From: JALYGY01 sp963800975
Lineage (GTDB): Bacteria > Actinomycetota > Rubrobacteria > Rubrobacterales > Rubrobacteraceae
Direction of reading: 5' to 3'
Assembly (NCBI GenBank): GCA_963800975.1
Contig: CAWDDB010000008.1
Location: 248,001-312,000, forward strand
DNA length: 64,000 nt
The notes under the pieces are model-generated. The model saw nothing but the letters and a program-made list of their open reading frames with translations, had not been told where the DNA came from and made no database searches. This document shows positions 54,795 through 63,948 of the stretch, piece by piece (positions within the stretch are counted from its first letter, which is position 1; every line of letters starts with the position of its first letter). The translations under genes were made by a program, and so were the position numbers.

Positions 54795-57700
54795 TAACTC
54801 AGCGGGTCGTCGAGGGTTGGGTCGGTCGTGGGCGGCGGAGGCGCGAGGCTCGGGTCCGTGAGCGTCGGGTCGGCAAACGTCGGATCGGGGGCCGCGCTCG
54901 GCTCCGCGAAGGTCGGGTCGAGGGTCGCCGGATCGACGGTCGGGCCCGGTGCCGTAGGATCGAGCAAGTTCGGGTCGATGGTCTCCCCCGGCGCATTCGG
55001 GTCGAGGGCGTTCGGATCGACGGTCGGGCCCGCTGCTGTGGGATCGAGCAGGGCGGGATCGACGGTCGGGCCTGGTGCGTTCGGGTCGAGCAGGTCCGGG
55101 TCGATCGTGGGTCCCTCGGCCTCCGGATCGAGCAACGCGGGATCGACGGTCGGACCCGGCGCGTTCGGGTCGAGCAAGTCGGGATCTACGCGCGACAGGG
55201 CCTCACCGTCCGGCTCGGGTTCCGGAACATCGTCTACCTCGAGCGGGCGCACTCCCCCTTCATCCGCCTCGGGTGCTGTGGGCTCTCCGGCGTCCTCGGG
55301 CGCGAATGTCCGTAAGGCAGTCGGGCTGAGCTCTTCGAGCATCGCCGGGTTCTCCTGGACCTCGTTGACCAGGGCCGGGTTCTGCTGCATGGCGGCGGTT
55401 ATGCCCGGGTCCCGGGCGATCGCCTCGACCATGTCGGGGTTCTCTTCGAGCGCGTTGACTATGGCGGGATTCTGTTGAATGACGTTCACCAGATTCGGAT
55501 CCTGCCCGAGCGCGTTGACGATCAACGGGTTCTGCTGGATGACGTTAACCAGGTTCGGGTTGTCCCCAAGCGTGTTGACAACTACCGGGTTCTGCTGGAT
55601 CACGTTGACCAGGCTCGGGTTGTCGGCCGCCGCGTTGATGATTGCCGGGTTCTGCTGGATCACGTTTACGGCGTTCGGGTTTTCCCCGAGCGCGTTCACT
55701 ATGAGCGGGTTCTGCTGGATGACGTTCACCAAGTTGGGGTTCTCGCCCATCGCGTTCACTATCAATGGGTTTTGCTGGATCACGTTGACCAGGTTCGGAT
55801 TCTCGCCCATCGCGTTCACTATGAGCGGGTTCTGCTGGATGACGTTCACCAGGTTGGGATTCTGCTCCAGCGCGTTCACTATGAGCGGGTTCTGCTGGAT
55901 GACGTTGACCAGGTTGGGGTTGTCCGCCGCTGCATTCACTATAAGGGGGTTCTGCTGGATGACGTTGACCAGATTCGGGTTGTCCGCCGCGGCATTGACG
56001 ATCAATGGGTTTTGCTGGATGACGTTAACCAGGTTCGGGTTGTCGCCGAGCGTGTTGATGATGGCCGGATTCTGCTGGATCACGTTGACCAGGTTCGGAT
56101 TCTCGCCCATCGCGTTGACGATGACCGGATTCTGCTGGATCACGTTGACCAGGTTCGGATTATCCCCGAGCGCGTTGACGATCAACGGGTTTTGCTGGAT
56201 CACGTTGACCAGGTTCGGGTTGTCGCCCATCGCGTTGACGATGACGGGATTCTGCTGGATCACGTTGACCAGGTTCGGGTTATCCCCAAGCGCGTTGACG
56301 ATCAACGGGTTCTGCTGGATCACGTTGACCAGGTTGGGGTTCTCGCCCAGCGCGTTCACGATCAGCGGGTTCTGCTGGATGACGTTGACCAGGTTCGGGT
56401 TCTCGCCCATCGCGTTGATGATCGCGGGGTTCTGCTGGATCACGTTGACCAGGTTGGGGTTGTCGGCCGCGGCGTTGATGATCGCGGGGTTCTGCTGGAT
56501 CACGTTGATCGCACCCGGGTTGTCCGCCAGGGCGTTCACGATCAGCGGGTTCTGCTGGATCACGTTGACCAGGTTCGGGTTCTGTCCAAGCGCGTTGACG
56601 ATCAGCGGGTTCTGCTGGATCACGTTGACCAGGTTCGGGTTGTCGCCCAGCGCGTTTACGATGACCGGATTCTGCTGGATCACGTTGACCAGGTTCGGGT
56701 TGTCGCCCATCGCGTTGACGATGACGGGATTCTGTTGGATCACGTTGACCAGGTTCGGGTTATCCCCAAGCGCATTGACGATCAACGGGTTCTGCTGGAT
56801 CACGTTTACCAGCGTTGGGGTTCTCGCCCAGCGCGTTCACGATCAGCGGGTTCTGCTGGATGACGTTGACCAGGTTCGGGTTCTCGCCCATCGCGTTGAT
56901 GATCGCGGGGTTCTGCTGGATCACGTTGACCAGGTTGGGGTTGTCGGCCGCGGCGTTGATGATCGCGGGGTTCTGCTGGATCACGTTGATCGCACCCGGG
57001 TTGTCCGCCAGGGCGTTCACGATCAACGGGTTCTGCTGGATGACGTTCGTCAAATTGGGGTTGTCCGCCGCGGCGTTCACGATCAGCGGGTTCTGCTGGA
57101 TCACGTTAACGAGGTTCGGGTTCTCGCCGAGCGTGTTGACGATCAACGGGTTCTGCTGGATCACGTTGACCAGGTTCGGGTTGTCGCCCAGGGCGTTTAC
57201 GATGACGGGATTCTGCTGGATGACGTTGATCAGGTTCGGGTTCTCGCCAAGGGCGTTCACGATCAGCGGGTTCTGCTGAATCACGTTGACCAGGTGGGGG
57301 TTCTGCTCGACCTGCTCCACGAGCCGCGGCGCGAGGGTCGGGCCAGGCGCGGTCGGGTCCGTGAGCTCTGCAGGGAGAGTCGGGGCCTGCTCGGCAAGCT
57401 GGTTGACGATCGCCGGGTTCTGCTGGATCTGGTTGACCAGGGCAGGATCCTGCGCGACCGCGTGGGCCGCAGCCGGATTCTGAGCGAGCGCGTTCACGAT
57501 CGCCGGGTTTTGCTGGATGACGTTGACCGCATCGGGGTTCTCCCCGAGGGCGTTCACTATCAACGGGTTCTGCTGGATCACGTTGACCAGGTTGGGGTTC
57601 TCGCCCATCGCGTTCACGATGACGGGGTTCTGCTGGATGACGTTAACCAGGTTGGGGTTCTGCTCCATCGCGTTCACGATGACGGGGTTCTGCTGGATCA

Positions 57701-59438
57701 CGTTGATCAGGTTCGGATTCTCAGCAGCGGCGTTCACTATCAACGGGTTCTGCTGGATGACGTTCACCAGGTTCGGGTTGTCCGCCGCGGCGTTCACGAT
57801 CAGCGGGTTCTGCTGGATCACGTTAACGAGGTTCGGATTCTCGCCGAGCGTGTTGACGATCAGCGGGTTCTGTTGGATGACGTTGACCAGGTTGGGGTTC
57901 TCGCCCATCGCGTTCACGATCGCGGGGTTCTGCTGGATGACGTTTACCGCACCCGGGTTGTCCGCCAGGGCGTTCACGATCAGCGGGTTCTGCTGGATCA
58001 CGTTGACCAGGTTGGGGTTGTCCCCCATCGCGTTGACGATCAGCGGGTTCTGCTGGATCACGTTAACCAGGTTCGGGTTCTCGCCGAGCGTGTTGACGAT
58101 CAGCGGGTTCTGCTGGATGACGTTGACCAGGTTGGGGTTCTCGCCCATCGCGTTCACGATCGCGGGGTTCTGCTGAATCACGTTAACCGCGTTGGGATTG
58201 TCGCCCAAAGCGTTGACGATAGCCGGGTTCTGCTGAATCACGTTCGCCAGGTTCGGGTTGTCCGCAGCAGCATTCACTATGAGCGGGTTCTGCTGGATGA
58301 CGTTGACCAGGTTCGGATTATCCCCAAGTGCGTTGATGATGGCCGGATTCTGCTGGATCACGTTGACCAGGTTCGGATTCTCGCCCATCGCGTTGACGAT
58401 GAGCGGGTTCTGCTGGATGACGTTTACCGCACCCGGGTTGTCCGCCAGGGCGTTCACTATCAACGGGTTCTGCTGGATCACGTTGACCAGGTTGGGGTTG
58501 TCCGCCGCAGCGTTCACGATCAGCGGGTTCTGCTGGATCACGTTGACCAGGTTGGGGTTCTCGCCAAGCGTGTTGATGATCGCGGGGTTCTGCTGGATCA
58601 CGTTCGTCAGGTTGGGGTTGTCGGCCGCGGCGTTGATGATCGCGGGGTTCTGCTGGATGACGTTGACCGCGTTTGGGTTCTGCCCGAGCGTATTAACGAT
58701 AGCCGGGTTCTGCTGGATGACGTTAACCAGGTTCGGATTCTCAGCAGCGGCGTTCACGATGACCGGGTTCTGCTGGATCACGTTGATGATTCCCGGATTG
58801 TCGCCCATCACGTTGACGATAATGGGGTTTTGCTGGATGACGTTAACCAGGTTCGGGTTCTCGCCCATCGCATTGACGATCGCGGGGTTCTGCTGGATGA
58901 CGTTGACCAGGTTGGGATTGTCGCCCATCGCGTTAACGATGACCGGATTCTGCTGGATGACGTTGACCAGGTTCGGGTTCTCGCCCATCGCGTTGACGAT
59001 GACCGGGTTCTGCTGGATGACGTTGATGATTCCCGGGTTGTCGCCCATCACGTTTATGATGATGGGGTTTTGCTGGATGACGTTGACCAGGTTCGGGTTC
59101 TCGCCCATCGCGTTGACGATGACCGGGTTCTGCTGGATGACGTTGATAATGCCCGGGTTGTCGCCCATCACGTTTATGATGATGGGGTTCTGGATGATGA
59201 CGTTGATTATCTGCGGGTTTTCGTTGATAGCCTCGGGAAGTTGCGGATTCTCCGCCGCTATCGGTATGAAATCCGGGTTCTGGTTGATCGCGTTGACCAG
59301 AGTCGGATTCTGGTTGATCGTATTGACGAGGTTGGGGTTCTCTTCGACCTGCTCCACGAGCCGCGGCGCGAGGGTCGGCCCCGGCTCGGTCGGATTGATC
59401 AGGTTCGGGGCGAGGGTTTGCGAGCCAGGCTCGACCAT
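54794..59438 (-). CDS. giant NP-repeat protein (about 60 copies of a 20-residue unit), interrupted by one frameshift
   Basis: Starts at ATG 59438, six bases after GGAG (a TTG at 59450 has no ribosome site). Layout: short Pro-rich start; degenerate NP repeats; ~29 units of NPNLVNVIQQNPLIVNALGE type; a spacer (DPTAPGPTLAPRLVEQVEQN); ~31 more units; a degenerate end (ENPDMVEAIARDPGITAAMQ, QNPALVNEVQENPAMLEEL); an acidic linker; and ~130 residues of DPNAPGPTVDPALL-type repeats. Each unit is two decapeptides NPx(hydrophobic)(V/I)Nx(hydrophobic)xx. One extra base at 56811-56813 shifts the frame, so as given it reads as 59438-56760 and 56803-54794; corrected length ~1,547 residues. Almost every third base is G or C on this strand, which marks it as the coding strand. 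No signal peptide or membrane helix. The NP-capped short helices recall STI1/ubiquilin-type repeats. The position matches iniB in ini operons. Confidence 0.82.
55440..59215 (-). repeat. 60-bp tandem repeat array inside the giant gene
   Basis: About 60 tandem copies of a 60-bp unit (itself two related 30-bp halves), broken once by a non-repeat spacer around 57300-57480. The centre of the unit, GTGATCCAGCAGAACCC on the coding strand, is nearly invariant; the 18 bases encoding the ALGE/AMGD/AAAD position vary. Copies in blocks of 2-8 are nearly identical, showing growth by block duplication. Confidence 0.95.
56221..57061 (-). repeat. 480-bp offset block duplication in the repeat array
   Basis: 56221-56580 and 56701-57061 are nearly identical over six units, including the rare 'GAIN' unit, at an offset of eight units plus the one extra base at 56811-56813. 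The frameshift therefore falls inside the second copy of a recent duplication. Confidence 0.8.
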
Positions 59439-59640
59439 ATTAGTCTCCAATTCCGGACCCGTCGCGGGCTAATCCGCATCGGGCCAACTCGCTTCATTTG
59501 CGTCGATTGAGGCACTCTGGACCGGCGGCCTTCTCTCTACTGCCTCCAGAATCACCTCCCGAGCAGGCGTATCAGGTGCGTGGGCCGAGTCTGCCTTGCA
59601 AGTCAACCCCCCGACTTGTTCTCCGCCCGCCAGGAACCTT

Positions 59641-59844
59641 CTACAGCCAGCGTTCCGAGCTCGGCTTCTCTGTGCTGGATGTAACTCCTTTCGGCATCCG
59701 GCCGGTGACGATTACCGCGTTCTGCTGGACGACGGTGATCGCCCTCAGGCGGTCTTCGGGTGCCTCGCCTCTCTCAGACTCAGACGCTCCAGCGGCCGGA
59801 TCTTCTTGAGGCTCCTCATCTGGTTTCCTGGGCTCGTCCTGCAA
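59641..59844 (-). CDS. 67-residue protein with a single divergent NP-repeat unit
   Basis: TTG start at 59844, five bases after AAGGAGG, a strong ribosome site. The first ~35 residues are acidic and disordered-looking (DEPRKPDEEPQEDPAAGASE). Then RAITVVQQNAVIVTGRM matches the VNVIQQNPVIVNAM core of the giant protein, and the match is visible at DNA level (GTCCAGCAGAACGCGGTAAT). A short basic tail ends at TAG 59641. It lies 200 bases upstream of the giant gene on the same strand and is probably the first gene of the operon, or a single-unit relative of the repeat. Confidence 0.6.
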   Translation of the reverse strand: MQDEPRKPDEEPQEDPAAGASESERGEAPEDRLRAITVVQQNAVIVTGRMPKGVTSSTEKPSSERWL

Positions 59845-60475
59845 CGTTTCCTCCTTCGCGTAGATTTCGCGGTGCCCGGATTTCGATTCGTCTGGTCGGG
59901 GCCGATCTCCTTTCCGTTAAACCGGGGCCACGCTGCGCCAGCCTTGTTTGCGCCAGACGCGGGGATCGAAGATCCCGCTCACGACGGAAGACTCATTCGG
60001 GGCGCGCAGGGCGTTCCCTGGCGCCCCCCGGCGCATCGAATCCGCCTGTTACCCAACATCAGTTCGATCAAGCGGATCAATATCCATTCCCCAGGGAGCT
60101 AGCGCGTCAGAGACCCCGCATGAACAGCGGCCACGTCCGACCCCCGCCCCAGGCATGCTGCCCGCCGGACCGTCTTCAGAGTTTTCCCTTCTCCTCCCTG
60201 GCGGTGAGCAAAGCCGCCTCACTCCTCATACCATAACCACGTTGGTAGCCTATCTGAGAGCGGAGCGCGCCGATATAACCAAAATGAGTGATTTTTGCTG
60301 TTACATAAGCCGGTGTTTGTGTTGCGAAGCGAGCGTCGCCCCGCTACCAGACGGGACCTCACAGGCGCAGCTTGCCTGAAGCCGTTCGAAAACTCGGGCG
60401 TGCCACCTGCCCGTACTTCGCCTGTGGATCAACTACAATTTCCCTACAGCTGGTCGTACGTTCGCGACTCGACGT
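59845..60475. other. intergenic stretch with probable divergent promoters
   Basis: About 630 bases without a supportable gene. It separates the minus-strand repeat/dynamin operon from the plus-strand 113-residue gene. An AT-rich patch near 60280-60305 (minus strand GGTTATATC) is a candidate -10 region. Several short plus-strand frames exist but have neither ribosome sites nor codon bias. Confidence 0.35.
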
Positions 60476-60817
60476 ATGGGAGGAAGGGTGCAGCCTGGCG
60501 ACAACATTTACCGCGACGCCGTAATCCGTGTCGCAGAGCTCGCTGGGGATGGAGGTGTTCTCGACGGCTTCGTGTTCGAGGGGTGCGACATCAAGGGACC
60601 GGCGGTGCTGATTCCGCAGGGTTCGAACCTGGCCAATAGCAACCTGGTGGGGGACGCGAATGCGGTGCTGTGGGAGATCCCACCCGACCGTCCCGAGGTG
60701 ATCGGCGCGATACTGGCCCGTAACTGCACGTTCGAGAACTGCACCTTCATAAACGTGGGGCTTGCGGGATCTTCCGAGTTCATTCAGCAGGTCAGGCAAA
60801 GCCTCGGCCTACCCTGA
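60476..60817 (+). CDS. small protein with pentapeptide-like C-terminus, function unknown
   Basis: Up to 113 residues. The sequence GFVFEGCDIKGPAVLIPQGS and ARNCTFENCTFINVGLAGSS has the every-fifth-residue pattern (C/A-x-F-x-x) of short right-handed beta-helices. ATG 60476 or GTG 60488 (after GGAGGAAGG, giving MQPGDNIYRDA) can be the start. It is followed by a strong hairpin 70 bases downstream. I do not recognise a named family; conserved look and codon bias support expression. Confidence 0.65.
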   Translation: MGGRVQPGDNIYRDAVIRVAELAGDGGVLDGFVFEGCDIKGPAVLIPQGSNLANSNLVGDANAVLWEIPPDRPEVIGAILARNCTFENCTFINVGLAGSSEFIQQVRQSLGLP

Positions 60818-60885
60818 TGCGCGACGGCGCGCGCCACAGGCAGCGCGCCGACAACCGAAGCTGCCAAGCCACACCACAACCGCAA

Positions 60886-60910
60886 GAGCCGGGAGATCCT
60901 CTCCCGGCTC
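60886..60910. terminator. GC-rich hairpin between the 113-residue gene and the tRNA cluster
   Basis: Perfect 11-bp stem GAGCCGGGAGA/TCTCCCGGCTC with a 3-base loop. It lies where the plus-strand gene and the minus-strand tRNA operon converge and can serve both directions. Only a weak T-tract follows. Confidence 0.55.
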
Positions 60911-60956
60911 CGATCGTTCCCCGGCGTTTCTAGTACGCTACGCCGCTACTTCAAAG

Positions 60957-61028
60957 TGGGCGATAGTGGATTCGAACCACTGACCTCTTCCGCGTCAAGG
61001 AAGCGCTCTCCCCCTGAGCTAATCGCCC
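60957..61028 (-). tRNA. tRNA-Val (GAC)
   Basis: Cloverleaf on the minus strand: acceptor GGGCGAT with ATCGCCC, D-arm TAGCTCAGGGGGAGAGC, anticodon stem CTTCC with loop TTGACGC (anticodon GAC), T-arm with GGTTCGAATCC. CCA is not encoded. Confidence 0.95.
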
Positions 61029-61044
61029 TGTTGTCCCGCACGAG

Positions 61045-61115
61045 AGGCGGCACCCGGAATCGAACCGGGGTACAGGGTTTTGCAGACCCTTGCCTAACCA
61101 CTCGGCCATGCCGCC
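61045..61115 (-). tRNA. tRNA-Cys (GCA)
   Basis: Acceptor GGCGGCA with TGCCGCC, anticodon stem AGGGT and loop CTGCAAA (anticodon GCA), T-arm with GGTTCGATTCC. CCA is not encoded. Confidence 0.95.
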
Positions 61116-61132
61116 AGTCGCCCCGCGGCCAG

Positions 61133-61205
61133 AGCGGACGACGGGATTCGAACCCGCGACCCTCACCATGGCAAGGTGATGCTCTACCAGCTGAGCTACG
61201 TCCGC
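61133..61205 (-). tRNA. tRNA-Gly (GCC)
   Basis: Acceptor GCGGACG with CGTCCGC, D-arm TAGCTCAGCTGGTAGAGC, anticodon loop TTGCCAT (anticodon GCC), T-arm with GGTTCGAATCC. First of three tRNA genes in one minus-strand unit (Gly-Cys-Val). Confidence 0.95.
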
Positions 61206-61237
61206 GCCCGGGTAAATTTAGCACGCTGCTGTGGCGC

Positions 61238-61705
61238 TTACAAGCGCCCTCCGAAGCGCCGTTTGCGGGAGAACACCACGTAGCGCAGGATGAAGTAGCT
61301 GAGCGTCGAGGCGACCGCGACGGAGATAAGCTTGGCCACGTTTCCCGCGAGATAAGCCGGGACCTCGGTGTAGACGAGCACCGGCCGGATGAGCAAGAAG
61401 AACAGGGCGTTGCTGACGAATATGTTGCACATAGCCTGCAGGAAGAAGAGCGTCCTCTGCCGCGCATCACGACGCTTGGCCCGGCCCCGAAAGGTCCAGC
61501 GCGTATTCCAGTAGTAGCTGTTGAGGTTGGCCAGCACGAGGGCCACCCCGTTGTAGAGGGCGAGCACCGTTGGATCCCGCGTCGAAGCAAACCACAGGAA
61601 CAAGTTGAGTGTCCCGATGTCGACGATGGCGTTGGATAACCCCACGAGCGTGAACTTGGAGAAACGCAGGCCCCCGTGCTTGAGCTTCTTGCCCGCCGTG
61701 CTCAA
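61238..61705 (-). CDS. GtrA-family membrane protein
   Basis: 155 residues with four membrane helices in the GtrA pattern: FSKFTLVGLSNAIVDIGTLN, ALYNGVALVLANLNSYYWNT (with the conserved N-x-x-W-x-F: NTRWTFRG), SNALFFLLIRPVLVY and LISVAVASTLSYFILRYVVF. Family members help move lipid-linked sugars across the membrane. The TTG start overlaps the stop of the glycosyltransferase by four bases, so the two are one functional unit. The tRNA-Gly gene follows 33 bases downstream. Confidence 0.92.
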   Translation of the reverse strand: MSTAGKKLKHGGLRFSKFTLVGLSNAIVDIGTLNLFLWFASTRDPTVLALYNGVALVLANLNSYYWNTRWTFRGRAKRRDARQRTLFFLQAMCNIFVSNALFFLLIRPVLVYTEVPAYLAGNVAKLISVAVASTLSYFILRYVVFSRKRRFGGRL

Positions 61706-62826
61706 TACCGGACTAGCGCCTGCGCATAGTACCCACGAAGGGCTCGCGTCGCCGATCCCCAGTCGCGCTCCAGGGCCGCCGCCCGCGCCCCGCGCGCGAG
61801 TGCCGCCCGGAGAGCTTCGTCCGAGAACAACCGCCTCACCGCGGAGATCAAGGACGCCGCGGAGTCGGCCTCGTAAAGCAACCCGTTCTCGCCGGCGCTG
61901 ACGACCTCGTTGGAGGGACCGCTGCGGGCCGCGATAACAGGGAGGCCGGAAGCGAGGGCCTCGAGCATCGCTAGCCCGAGGGTGTCGGTCGTCGATGGGA
62001 ACAGAAAAGCATCGGCCGAGGCGTAGGCCGAGGCCAGGTCTTCACCCTGCAACACGCCCGCGAACACCGCAGGCGTGCCTCTGAATTCGCGTTGCAGATT
62101 CTCCCGAGCGGGACCATCGCCGACGACGGCAAGGCGGGTACCCGAGACCTCGAGCAGAATAGCCTTGAGTCGTTCGATGCCTTTCTCGGGGGCCAGCCGT
62201 CCGACATAGAGCAACAGCTTGTCTTCCGGGTGTCCGCCGGTTAGTCTGGCGCGCCATTCGGCGGAGGCTTTCTCGGGACGGAAGCGATCGGCGTCTACCC
62301 CCTGCGGCCACAACCGAATCCTCTTGACGCCCTCCTCCAGAAGATAATTCATTGCGGCGTGGGAGGTGCAGAGGTTGACGTCCGCGCGGTTGTGGAGCTG
62401 CCTCGTCCACCAGCGAGCGGCGTTGTAAAGCAGCTCGAGGTTGTAGTACCGGGCGTAAGCAGCAACGTTGGTGTGATAAGACGCCACGAGCGGAACCCCA
62501 AGCTTCCAGGCGTAGTACATGCCGCCGGTGCCAAGCACGAAAGGGTTCACCGCGTGGATAAGGTCCGGCGCGAATCCGCCGAGTCTGCGGCCGACACCCG
62601 GGTTCGCGAAGGAGAGTTTTATCCGGGGGTACGGCGGGAAAGGCACCCCGGGGACCCGGTAAATCTCCGCGCCCGCGTAGGAGTCGGGACCACCGTCCGG
62701 ATAGCGCGGCGCTACGACGAGCATCTCCTCGCCGCTGCGAGCGAGCTCCTCGATCGTGTGGCGCATCCTGGTTACCACTCCATCGGTCGCCGGCAGAAAG
62801 GTCTCGGTGAAAAAAGCGATGCGCAC
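61702..62826 (-). CDS. GT4-family glycosyltransferase (GDP-mannose or UDP-sugar type)
   Basis: GT-B enzyme of 374 residues: N-terminal RIAFFTETFLPATDGVVTRM with the family's G-GG-like acceptor loop, VASYHTNVAAYARYY, and C-terminal donor site LLLYVGRLAPEKGIERLKAI, then FPSTTDTLGLAMLEALASGL with the E-x7-E motif. The closest style is the actinobacterial mannosyl/glucosyltransferases acting on diacylglycerol or phosphatidylinositol mannosides (MgtA/PimB-like). GTG start at 62826. With GtrA it suggests glycolipid or surface-glycan synthesis; sugar and acceptor are not determinable. Confidence 0.93.
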   Translation of the reverse strand: MRIAFFTETFLPATDGVVTRMRHTIEELARSGEEMLVVAPRYPDGGPDSYAGAEIYRVPGVPFPPYPRIKLSFANPGVGRRLGGFAPDLIHAVNPFVLGTGGMYYAWKLGVPLVASYHTNVAAYARYYNLELLYNAARWWTRQLHNRADVNLCTSHAAMNYLLEEGVKRIRLWPQGVDADRFRPEKASAEWRARLTGGHPEDKLLLYVGRLAPEKGIERLKAILLEVSGTRLAVVGDGPARENLQREFRGTPAVFAGVLQGEDLASAYASADAFLFPSTTDTLGLAMLEALASGLPVIAARSGPSNEVVSAGENGLLYEADSAASLISAVRRLFSDEALRAALARGARAAALERDWGSATRALRGYYAQALVRY

Positions 62827-62848
62827 CGACCTGGGAGCCGCCCTCTCT

Positions 62849-63853
62849 TTATAGGTTCGAGACGATAGCCTGCGTAAACTCCCTGGTGCCGGCAGAGCCT
62901 CCCAGATCCTTGGTGCGTGTCTCTGGGCTCTTGAGCGCCGCCTCGATGCCGTTCTGCATGCGCTCCGCCTCCTGGTTGTACCCGAGGTGGTACAGCATGT
63001 TCTTCGCCGAGAGGAGCGTAGCGAGGGGGTTGGCGCGGTTCTGCCCGGCGTACTTCGGGGCGGAACCGTGTACCGGTTCGAACACGGCGATCTCCTCGCC
63101 GATGTTCGCTCCAGGCGCCACGCCCAGGCCGCCAGTGAGCCCGGCGCAGAGGTCCGAGAGGATGTCGCCGTACAGATTCGGGCACACGAGCACGTCGTAG
63201 AGGTTGGGCTTCATCACCAACTGCATGCACATGTTGTCCACGATGCGGTCGTCGATCTCCTCGAAGTCGTCTTCGAACTCTTCGGCCACCTCGAAGAAGA
63301 CGTCCCTGAAGAGGCCGTCCGTGTACTTCATGATGTTCGCCTTGTGCACCACGGTAATGTGCTTGCGGCCCTGCTCCCTGGATCGCTCGAAGGCCATGCG
63401 GCAGATCCGTTCGGTGCCCTCGCGCGTGATGATCTTGATGGACTCCGCGGCGTGCTTGCCCACCATGTGCTCCACCCCCGCGTACAGGTCCTCCGTGTTC
63501 TCGCGGAAGATGACTATGTCTATGTCCTTGTAAGGGAGCTCTATCCCGGGCAGGCTCAACGATGGTCGTATGTTGGCGTAGAGGTCCAGCTCCTTGCGCA
63601 ACGCCACGTTGACGGAACGGAAACCCGTCCCGACGGGGGTGGTCAGGGGACCCTTGATCGCCACCTTGTTGCGCTGGATGGACTCGAGCACCGACTCCGG
63701 AAGCGGCGTCCCCTCCCTGTCCATCACCGTCTCCCCGGCCTCGGAGATCTCCCACTCGATGTCCACGTCGAGCGAACCGATGACCTCTTTAACCGAATCC
63801 GTCAGATCCGGGCCAATACCGTCGCCAGGAATGAGCGTGACCGTGTGCGCCAC
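62849..63853 (-). CDS. isocitrate/isopropylmalate dehydrogenase family protein, probably NAD-type isocitrate dehydrogenase
   Basis: Seen: LIPGDGIGPDLTDSVKEVIG, substrate loop TTPVGTGFRSVNVALRKELD and LYANIRPSLSLPGI, FRENTEDLYAGVEHMVG, catalytic Tyr/Lys regions (MAFERSREQGRKHITVVHKA), metal Asp in NLYGDILSDLCAGLTGGLGV, and EPVHGSAPKYAGQNRANPLA. The GFRSVNVALRKELDLYANIR form favours isocitrate over isopropylmalate, and the short length (334 residues) resembles the NAD-dependent mitochondrial/Thermus-type enzymes. The start is taken as GTG 63853, five bases after AGGGAG; TTG 63856 is also possible. Confidence 0.9.
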   Translation of the reverse strand: MAHTVTLIPGDGIGPDLTDSVKEVIGSLDVDIEWEISEAGETVMDREGTPLPESVLESIQRNKVAIKGPLTTPVGTGFRSVNVALRKELDLYANIRPSLSLPGIELPYKDIDIVIFRENTEDLYAGVEHMVGKHAAESIKIITREGTERICRMAFERSREQGRKHITVVHKANIMKYTDGLFRDVFFEVAEEFEDDFEEIDDRIVDNMCMQLVMKPNLYDVLVCPNLYGDILSDLCAGLTGGLGVAPGANIGEEIAVFEPVHGSAPKYAGQNRANPLATLLSAKNMLYHLGYNQEAERMQNGIEAALKSPETRTKDLGGSAGTREFTQAIVSNL

Positions 63854-63948
63854 CAAATCTCCCTTCTCAAAGAACCGCGACTAGTATAGTTGCCCGGAGC
63901 AGGGGTCGCTAAACCGCGAACGGCGAGGCGTCCCCCTGTTCCTGTTCG

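Noticed and set aside
55440..59215. CRISPR-like regular repetition
   Set aside because: The units are contiguous, in frame and coding; there are no unique spacers and no cas genes.
55479..59510. A 1,343-codon open frame on the plus strand across the repeat array, and a second one in another plus frame
   Set aside because: A 60-bp period without stops keeps several frames open. Third-position GC is almost total on the minus strand frame and mixed on the plus strand; operon direction and ribosome site also favour minus.
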